Part shown: one piece after another, positions 58,258 to 64,000 of the stretch
How positions within the stretch are numbered: position 1 is the first letter of the stretch
Layout: each line of letters opens with the position of its first letter
NCBI RefSeq assembly: GCF_963678635.1
Contig: NC_087065.1
Coordinates: 7,773,209 to 7,837,208, forward strand
Origin: Symsagittifera roscoffensis
Taxonomy: Eukaryota; Xenacoelomorpha; Acoela; Convolutidae
Direction of reading: 5' to 3'
Length of the DNA: 64,000 nt
Translations under genes and position numbers: made by a program
Notes under the pieces: generated by a model
What the model was told of the DNA's origin: nothing
Database searches by the model: none
Seen by the model: the letters and a program-made list of their open reading frames with translations, nothing else

Positions 58258-58880
58258 TTTTTTATAAACACTTGCGAGAAAACGACCAAAAAGCAGCTCT
58301 ATCAAGTAAAATAAGAAAAGCTAGAAATAAGCCTCGGATTAGCAAAAACTCGGCTACAAGTAGGATTCGAACCTGCGATCTACTGCAATCAAGAGTATTT
58401 GAGTCTCACACAACCATTCTTACCAACCGACAAACACTAGTCACGAATAAAGCAGCTACATATGCTAACAAATTGCCAATGCGATTCAGCACCAATACAA
58501 ATAGAAACTTTTGCAATTAATAATTTGGAATAAAACAAACTGAAGGCATCCACACTAACTTTGCAAGTAACAAATCGCAAAGCATAAAACCAAATTATGT
58601 ATAAATTATGCATTTCGAAAAATTGTTAGATATATTGAGTAAGAAAATCGAGTTTTTATTATTGTGATGTTGTTTGAAACAAATAGCTTTTTTCGGTTCA
58701 TTTGATAAATTAAAAATGCATCAACTGTGTTAATTTATTACTATTCGAATGTCAAAGCACATGCTATCAAAAATGTGTAGAGGTGCCGCACCAATATTTG
58801 CGACTTAGGTTGGAAAACAAGAAGTTTCATACAAATACACTAGCTTCGAAAGTGTAATAATAAAGCAACATCAATTTTGT
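58258..58880 (+). repeat. downstream part of dispersed repeat, copy A (partner 60655-61150)
   Basis: Both copies share GCGAGAAAACGAC, AAAAAGCAGCTCT, ATAATTTGGAATA, CACTAACTTTGCA, GCATAAA-CCAAATTATG and GTTTGAAACAAATAGC. They lie directly after the TATA-core part in both introns, so the full element is at least about 1.1 kb. Only this copy carries the tRNA-like segment. Confidence 0.7.
58349..58432 (-). tRNA. tRNA-Leu-like (CAA) degenerate sequence or tRNA-derived fragment
   Basis: On the minus strand there is a perfect B-box/T-loop GGTTCGAATCC, a D-loop-like GGTTGGTAAG, an anticodon-loop-like CTCAAAT and a variable-arm-length insert. These resemble a class II leucine tRNA. The 3' acceptor half TTGTAGC has no matching 5' half, and the anticodon stem has two mismatches, so it is not a functional tRNA as read. 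It could be a pseudogene or part of a SINE. Confidence 0.4.
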
Positions 58881-59719
58881 AAGAAAAAGTGTAAGAAAAG
58901 TTGTTTACGGGGAAAAAGCCTAGTTCCCGATTACCAGACAGAAAAAAAGATGTAATAAAATCAAAAAGAAGATACAAATCACTATGTTGATAAACAGTAT
59001 CCTTCCAAAATGAATATGCCTTTCAAAATGAATTCTAACGTAACATGAAAAAAATTGGACTAGCAAAAAAAAAACAAATAGCTGAAGCGATTGAGCATTT
59101 TTTTATCTTGGCAGAAATACATATAGCAAAAACCGCGCATCTACATTTCTTGGCTGATATTACTTCGACGTCTTATAAATCCAACTTTCAAAAAGTGACG
59201 GTGAACTGGAGCTCGAGGTGCTTTTTTCTGGTCGCATAAATTTCGACTTCTGAACTATATATTTTTTATTTTACTGAACTTGTTATAGAATCTTCCTACC
59301 CTGAGCTCAAAAATAAAACTATATTTCATCGGCGATTTTTTCGTAAAAGCTAAAAGGTCTTAAAAGTTGCCATACTAAGACTAATCTGGGACAGTTAACG
59401 CTAATGTTTCGTTCTACAATGCGTTAGCGGTAAATCGCACACTCAAATAGCGCGTAGTGAAAACTTTCTTAACTAAATTTTTTTTGAAATTTTCATTGTT
59501 TTTAAATGAAAACTACTTTCAGACGTTCAACAGCATTTGCAACATTCAGTGCTACAGAAATTGCAGTTCGAACAGTCTTGTTAACATTTCTGCCTTTCTG
59601 AACGGAGGATAGAACGAAACTATCATATCTCCATAGTTAAAACAGCATAGACCGGAATGGATAGCAAAGTAAGAATTAGAGGGAACGTGTTGTTGAGCAG
59701 ATGCACAAACTCAACCTAC
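58881..59719. other. intronic sequence without recognised features
   Basis: AT-rich, with short low-complexity open frames only (for example 59045-59239). It ends at the acceptor-distal side of the exon at 59720; no extra exon is visible on the minus strand. Confidence 0.5.
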
Positions 59720-60068
59720 CTTTGCCAACTTCTGGGGTAATCTCTCCGTGTCATTTGGCTCATCAACTAGTGGTTCGTTCGGCTGATCTTCACCCAGGTA
59801 GAATATCCTGGTCCACCTCAAAATACCACTGCTAATTGCACTGGTCGAGTCATTCACTCCTGACGATGATTCAGAGTCGGCATTGTGGTCGTTCGGCTTC
59901 GTTCCCCCCACTGCCCCTGGCTCGCTCTGATTGGTCGATCGGACAGATGAAGTTGTTACTTTGTTGTTGTTTGTGTTTTTGGCTGGTCTGCAGAGATAGT
60001 CGAATGCGTTGAATACGTTGCAGCTCACTTTCGTCTCCAAGTCCATTCCGTCAATGGGACTGATCTCA
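59720..60068 (-). CDS. ZFYVE9: SARA/endofin-like protein, internal exon with Ser/Asn-rich insert
   Basis: It ends at a strong donor, AAG|GTAGGT, in phase 0. I place the start after CTATGTTTAG, in phase 2, so that the upstream exon's last two bases complete a Cys codon. That gives W-I-E-D...I-S-P-I-D-G-M-D-L-E-T with exactly the spacing of the family motif W-V-D-x(12)-S-P-I-D-G-x-S-M-E-T. An acceptor at TTATTAG (exon to 60097) is the alternative but does not pair in phase with a good donor. After the S-P-I-D-G motif comes about 55 residues rich in Asn, Ser, Thr and Gly, longer than the equivalent loop in vertebrates. Then I-L-R-W-T-R-I-F-Y-L-G matches the family V-I-R-W-T-E-V-F-F-L. The exon ends L-P-Q-K-L-A-K. 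Confidence 0.9.
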
Positions 60069-60149
60069 CTAAACATAGCCAACAGAGTTGGACAAATCTA
60101 ATAAAATCAATAAAACCGAGAAAAACTGATGATAATTTTTTAACCGCTA

Positions 60150-60620
60150 GTATAGCTAACAGAAGTTGGAAAGAGTCATGAACGCAAGGAAATAGACAAA
60201 AAAACTATTGTTTTCTGAAAAACTTCAACTTTCGAAATTCAAAGAAAAAAATGGCGCTAAAGCTCTTTGAAAATCAAGACCAAATTCTGATTGACACTTT
60301 TTTGATAAAATCAGCCAATTTGAGAAAACTGGTCAACGCGTAAATTTTGTATTCCGCTAGGATAACTAAAAATGAAACTCTATTTTCGAATTTAGAAAAC
60401 GATCAAGTTTTTCGTTACCTTTACACTTTTGCTTTTCGATAGCGGAGTTTGCCTTCCTTTTAACAAAAGAGCTGAACAGAACTCAAAAGAAATCACAAGT
60501 CAAATCGCGAAAACGAAAAAGCAAAATGGAGCGCCTGAACAATTTTTAAGACTTTTCCGGAAAAAAAATCACCAAGACCTATATAACAGTTTTCACTACA
60601 ATCATAACTCTTAAAAACCG
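60150..60620 (+). promoter_or_regulatory. TATA-core dispersed repeat, copy 3
   Basis: The blocks are GTCATGAACGCAAGG, TTTTCTGAAAAACTTCAACT, GATCAAGTTTTTCGTTACC, GCGGAGTTTGCCTTCC and AAGACCTATATAACAGTTTTCACTACAATCATAACTCTTAAAAA. The TATA element (60576-60588) has AACAG where others have AAGAG. Confidence 0.65.
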
Positions 60621-60654
60621 ATTTGAAACTACACAGAGGCGAAGCCGTGCTTCG

Positions 60655-61150
60655 CAAACATTGGCGAGAAAACGACAAAAAAGCAGCTCTCGGTAAAAAT
60701 CAGCCTCGAAAATTAAATATGTTACTGTCCCAAAAAATTGCCAATGATATGCAGCAAAAGTGGCGCCAGATATAAATCGACTCAATTTTGCAGGCAATAA
60801 TTTGGAATATACTAAGCTGAAGGCGTCCGCACTAACTTTGCATGTAATCAATTGGAAAGCATAAAGCCAAATTATGATTAAATTATGTACTTCAAAAAAA
60901 TGCCAGACAAATTGATTAAAACATTTTCTGAAATGGAATTTTATTATTGCACTGTTGTTTGAAACAAATAGCTTTTTTCGGTTCATTAGATGAATCAAAA
61001 ATGCATGAACTTATTACTTACTACGTGTTAACTTATTACGTATCGAATCTTGAAGCACATGCTACCAAATACCGCCCCAAAAATGGCACCATTATTTGCC
61101 ACTTAATTTGAAAAAAAAGTCGTACTATTACGCTTCGCTAGAAGGTGTAA
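60655..61150 (+). repeat. downstream part of dispersed repeat, copy B (partner 58258-58880)
   Basis: It has the same ordered blocks as copy A, including AGCTGAAGGCGTCCGCACTAA and ACAAATAGCTTTTTTCGGTT, which is identical in both. It starts with the GCGAAG hairpin (60639-60655) and has no tRNA-like segment. Confidence 0.7.
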
Positions 61151-61384
61151 CAAACTCATTAACGTATTTTTTTTCTCCCATTCCTTTTATTAATGGAGAG
61201 CTTATTTTACCTTTCGTGCAATTAGTTTTGAAATGGTTTGAAAACTATCTCTCGTTAACACTTCAACATTTTAAGACACCATTATACTAATTATCATCAG
61301 TAGACACCATTATACTAAATATACAATGAGCACATAAAAATCGATTAAAAAAACAAGTTTAATTTTTTTTCAAATCAAACCTAA

Positions 61385-61865
61385 AACAAAGCCAATCGAA
61401 GATCGGAATAGAGTAATGAACGCAAGTTAACATAAAAAAAAACACTTTGTTCTTGAAGTTTTTCGAATTTCTAGTGCAATTTATAATTGGCACTTTCTAA
61501 AAAACCAATTTGAGAAAACTAGATTATTAGTAAGTTTTAATTCCGCTGAGAAATCTAAGAACTAAATTCGACTTTCGGAACTAGAAATTGATCACGTTTT
61601 TTTGCGCCATTTCAGCTTTCATAATTGGAGCGCATTTTGCCTACCTCCAGCAAATAAATTTCAACTGAATTCAAAAAGTGCATATACACCTAAGGTCATT
61701 CATATGTGCATTTACTATGAATGCACTTATATTGTTATTAGAGCATTTTAAGACTTTTATATTGTTATTAGAGCATTTTAAGACTTTTCCTGAAAAAAAA
61801 AACAAAAAAATAATCTCCGTCCTATATAAGAGTCTTAACTACGTTCATTGTCTTTTAAAATAATT
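61385..61865 (+). promoter_or_regulatory. TATA-core dispersed repeat, copy 4
   Basis: The blocks are GCCAATCGAAGATCGGAA, AGTAATGAACGCAAGTTAAC, TTTGAGAAAACTAG, GATCACGTTTTTTTGCGCC, GGAGCGCATTTTGCCTACC and CCGTCCTATATAAGAGTCTTAACTACGTTCATTG. Between the last two lies a locally duplicated segment, ATTGTTATTAGAGCATTTTAAGACTTT (two copies at 61729-61787). Confidence 0.7.
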
Positions 61866-61962
61866 TCGCAGCGTTTTCTGAAGTCAACTGTTTTTTTTTT
61901 GCTGTACGCTATTTTGATCAAAATAATAGCACGACTTTAATCAAAATTGAATGTTTTCTAAC

Positions 61963-62312
61963 CAGGGCGAGTGAACTTCATAGTCTTCGATCCACCTCAC
62001 ACTCAAACTCTGCTTCGCCTCCTTTCCCTGTTTGTACTCCTGAAGAGTCTGGCAGGGGATCTGGAAATCCTTCATTCCCCTCAGCGCCTGTTTCAGCTCC
62101 ACGAACAGCGACTTACACATCACCACATTCAGCCCATCTTCAATTATTGTTATCTTGGCTACCACGTCTTGACTGTTCACTGAGTTCTCAAGGTCACTGT
62201 CCTGAGAGTCTGGCACAAATGAGTCATCGATGTCTGGACAGAGGGTTCCACAGAATAGAAGGAAGCCCACTCCGGTGCACCGCCGTGTTCCGTCTCTGTT
62301 CTGCCCGAACGC
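61963..62312 (-). CDS. ZFYVE9: SARA/endofin-like protein, internal exon (core of C-terminal domain)
   Basis: It starts in phase 0 after CTACCTACTTTTAG and ends in phase 2 at CCCTG|GTTAGA. It reads G-V-G-F-L-L-F-C-G-T-L, an acidic insert (D-S-Q-D-S-D-L-E-N-S) of about 15 residues, then V-A-K-I-T-I-I-E-D-G-L-N-V-V, L-K-Q-A-L-R-G-M-K-D-F-Q-I-P-C and R-W-I-E-D. The SARA-family counterparts are G-A-S-F-F-V-F-N-G-A-L, L-A-K-S-S-I-V-E-D-G-V-M-V, L-R-Q-A-L-R-E-M-K-D-F and W-V-D. The near-identity of A-L-R-x-M-K-D-F and I-(V/I)-E-D-G makes the family secure; SARA and endofin share this domain, so which paralogue is uncertain. Its biochemical role is not well defined. Confidence 0.93.
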
Positions 62313-62756
62313 CTAAAAGTAGGTAGGGCCGAAGTTAATCACAGATTCGTACGAGTTACCATATTACAATTACGAATTTTATACTATTTTTTTAAAGAAA
62401 AAAAATCGATAAAATCCATTAAAAATGTCTAAAAACAGTACAATTTTGTGTGAATAAAAGTATGCATGCATTATACAACCTCTTGCATTAAACAGCCTAT
62501 TACCTATATGTGAGATTTAAATTTCGTGGGAATTCGCAACACATAACATTACTATTTTGCGGTTTATTTCAGAACGAATAATTACAGAACTATTCAAACA
62601 TTTAAGGAGAACGCAATAAAAATAAAACAATAGAACAATTCATTAGATTTTGAACTGACGGTGAGAAAATAATCATGATTCGATTTATGATTCGGTCAAT
62701 AGGTTCTATAGATGCATCTATGTGTATGTATGGGCGTGTTAGTGTACATGACTTGC
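62313..62756 (-). other. 444-bp GC-AG intron of SARA-like gene
   Basis: The donor is CAG|GCAAGT, a good match to the minor GC-AG class, and the acceptor is CTACTTTTAG. Both sides are phase 0. Using GC keeps the residues S-H-L-V-C-V-E-T-D-D in the protein, which the family conserves; the upstream GT (CTT|GTATGT at 62793-62788) would delete them. Confidence 0.75.
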
Positions 62757-62879
62757 CTGAGGTTCTAGCTTGGCGTCGTCTGTCTCCACACATACAAGAT
62801 GTGAGTCTGCGAAGGGGGCAAAGCTCAGTCCCAAAATCAACTCCTCTTCCATCTCTCGCCCATTCAACACATCACACAC
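62757..62879 (-). CDS. ZFYVE9: SARA/endofin-like protein, exon at left end of C-terminal domain
   Basis: 41 codons, phase 0 at both ends, from the acceptor CATCTGTGCAG to the GC donor at 62756. It reads V-C-D-V-L-N-G-R-E-M-E-E-E-L-I-L-G-L-S-F-A-P-F-A-D-S-H-L-V-C-V-E-T-D-D-A-K. The family has an A-D-S-H-L-V-C-V-x-x-D-D motif at this point, preceded by a H-V-L-A-G-G-A-C-F segment. Earlier exons (FYVE zinc finger, Smad-binding domain) are not found between 62880 and 64000 and must lie beyond the window. SARA binds PI3P on early endosomes and presents Smad2/3 to activated TGF-beta receptors. Across the five exons the window encodes about 366 residues. Confidence 0.9.
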
Positions 62880-62934
62880 CTGCACAGATGATGACTGTCT
62901 TCATTACATGGCATTTACAACAAAAAAAATCAAA

Positions 62935-63340
62935 ACATCGCAAACAGGCAATTGGGAAAGAGTCAACGATCGCACCGAAACAGAAAAAAACTTACTTCTT
63001 TTTCGAATTTCAAAGAAAAAATACATGGCCTTAAATCTCTTAGAATTTCAGGACTAATTTATGACTGTCACTTTTTTGATAAATAGTTATAAATTCCACT
63101 TCTAAACTTTCACTTTTTTGCGCCATTTCTGCTTTCGCATTTAGAGAGCGCATTTTGCCTACCTTTTAGCAAATGAAACTGAATTGAACTAAAAAGAGCA
63201 CATACACCTAAGGGCGTTCATAAAGGACCTCATATGTATGAATGCACATCTGTAATTAAAACAGCATTTCAAGACTATTCCTTAAACGAAAACCAAAAAA
63301 AACATCACGACCTTTAGAAGAGACTAAAACATTTTTATCG
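62935..63340 (+). promoter_or_regulatory. TATA-core dispersed repeat, copy 5 (decayed core)
   Basis: The blocks are GAGTCAACGATCGCACC (altered GAACGCAAG box), CTTTCACTTTTTTGCGCCATTTC, TAGAGAGCGCATTTTGCCTACC and ACATCACGACCTTTAGAAGAG, where the TATA element is lost. It is therefore the most decayed of the copies that keep both halves. Confidence 0.55.
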
Positions 63341-63404
63341 ACACCTAACAAACAGAAGATTTGCGATATCCAAGAAACATTATTCAAGTTTTAATTAAAT
63401 AATG

Positions 63405-63870
63405 AACATAGCCAATCGAAGATCGGAAAAGAGCAATGAACGCAAGTATACAAAAAACACTGACTTTGTTGAAAAAATATCAACTATCGAACTTCAAAAA
63501 AAAACAAGATGCCCTTTAAGATCTCTTAATATCTAGAACAATTTATCATCGGCGCTTTTCTGATAACATGAACCCAACTAGAGCAAACTGGATCAGTAGG
63601 TAAACTTTTTATTCCGCTGGAAATCCAAAAGTTAAAGTCCAATTTTGAAACTAGAAATTGTTCACGTTTTTTCGCGCAATTTCCACGTTTGTATTTGGAG
63701 AGTGCTATTTACATTACTTTCAGCAGATTAATTTCCATTGAAGTCAAAAAGTGCTTATACCTAAGTGCATCAATGTTTTAAAACTTTTTTCCTGAAAAAA
63801 AAAACAAAAAAATCGCAAGACCTATATAAGAGTCTTCACTACGTTCATTACTCTTAATAATCTTATATTT
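63405..63870 (+). promoter_or_regulatory. TATA-core dispersed repeat, copy 6
   Basis: The blocks are GCCAATCGAAGATCGGAAAAG, AGCAATGAACGCAAGTATAC, GTTCACGTTTTTTCGCGC, TTGGAGAGTGCTATTTAC and AAGACCTATATAAGAGTCTTCACTACGTTCATTACTCTTA. The TATA element at 63819-63832 is perfect. Following DNA (63871-64000) is AT-rich with no gene. Confidence 0.7.
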
Positions 63871-64000
63871 TACTAGCTCTGACAAATAAGAAAACAAAAC
63901 CAACAGACAACAAGAAGTTAAATACTTAAGAAACTTTATAAATATTTATCATTGTCAACTTTCTCAAAAACAAACAAGTTAGAGAAATTGTGTTCAATGG

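Larger units (their letters stand above)
57432..59719 (-). other. intron of SARA-like gene with dispersed repeat
   Basis: This 2.3-kb intron runs from donor AAG|GTAGGT to acceptor CCCTAG. It contains a nearly complete copy of the TATA-core repeat (57740-58225) and its downstream part (to about 58880), with a tRNA-like segment at 58349-58432. No coding sequence is seen between the two exons. Confidence 0.7.
60069..61962 (-). other. intron of SARA-like gene with two dispersed repeats
   Basis: This 1.9-kb intron contains TATA-core repeat copies at 60150-60620 and 61385-61865, and the downstream repeat part at 60655-61150. The donor is CCCTG|GTTAGA and the acceptor CTATGTTTAG. Open frames inside are low-complexity and not coding. 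Confidence 0.65.

Noticed and set aside
59720-60097. Longer version of the SARA-like exon using the TTATTAG acceptor.
   Set aside because: It needs a phase-0 donor upstream; the available ones are weak or remove the conserved W-I-E-D. The shorter exon gives the family spacing exactly. It is kept only as an alternative.
60610-60635. Spliced-leader RNA gene suggested by ACTCTTAAAAACC...ACACAG after a TATA core.
   Set aside because: The candidate leader is not conserved in the other TATA-core copies (58206, 63853), and no donor plus Sm-site structure follows.

Overview
The window is AT-rich eukaryotic DNA, almost certainly from an animal. It holds the 3' exons of a SARA/endofin-type (ZFYVE9/ZFYVE16) gene with GT-AG and one GC-AG intron, a broken serpin gene, two Ty3/Gypsy LTR retrotransposons on opposite strands, and a very large satellite array. 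I saw no prokaryotic gene organisation. I cannot place the species from the sequence alone.

Layout. Bases 1-27505 are the right-hand part of a satellite array that begins before the window. Its unit is about 72 bp, which is 24 codons, and in one frame it reads as a 24-residue repeat of the type LSTKQLQLIEKVNSEHQLHPGLKV split over adjoining units. Most units carry in-frame stops or small indels. The cleanest open stretches (up to about 200 codons) cluster at 20-27.3 kb. The array contains nested segmental duplications, a 427-bp higher-order repeat, and two copies of a foreign ~170-bp sequence whose third copy lies just outside the array. Bases 27.5-32.4 kb are repeat-rich non-coding DNA with a serpin pseudogene (minus strand, 29725-30383) and an interleaved pair of inverted repeats (31374-31549).

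Bases 32462-39555 are a full-length but inactivated Ty3/Gypsy element on the plus strand: two ~290-bp LTRs, perfect 5-bp target duplication ACTAG, and gag, protease, RT, RNase H and integrase broken by several frameshifts and three stops. Bases 39.6-42.2 kb hold nothing I recognise. From about 42.3 to 52.4 kb lies a second, older Ty3/Gypsy element on the minus strand. It has a 5' LTR at 52071-52446, and its RT is split by a solo LTR (44808-45217) of the same family. I found no matching 3' LTR.

From 53106 to 62879 the minus strand carries the last five exons of the SARA-like gene: endosomal FYVE proteins, which in SARA bring Smad2/3 to the TGF-beta receptor. Only the conserved C-terminal domain is inside the window; the FYVE and Smad-binding exons must lie beyond base 64000. 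Its large introns contain a repeat family with a conserved TATA-like core (CCTATATAAGAGTC), always on the plus strand and so antisense to the gene, plus a ~172-bp tandem repeat.

The best candidates for something undescribed are the decayed coding megasatellite, the promoter-bearing intronic repeat family, and the interleaved inverted repeats. Sequence features were read by eye; no alignment or database search was run.
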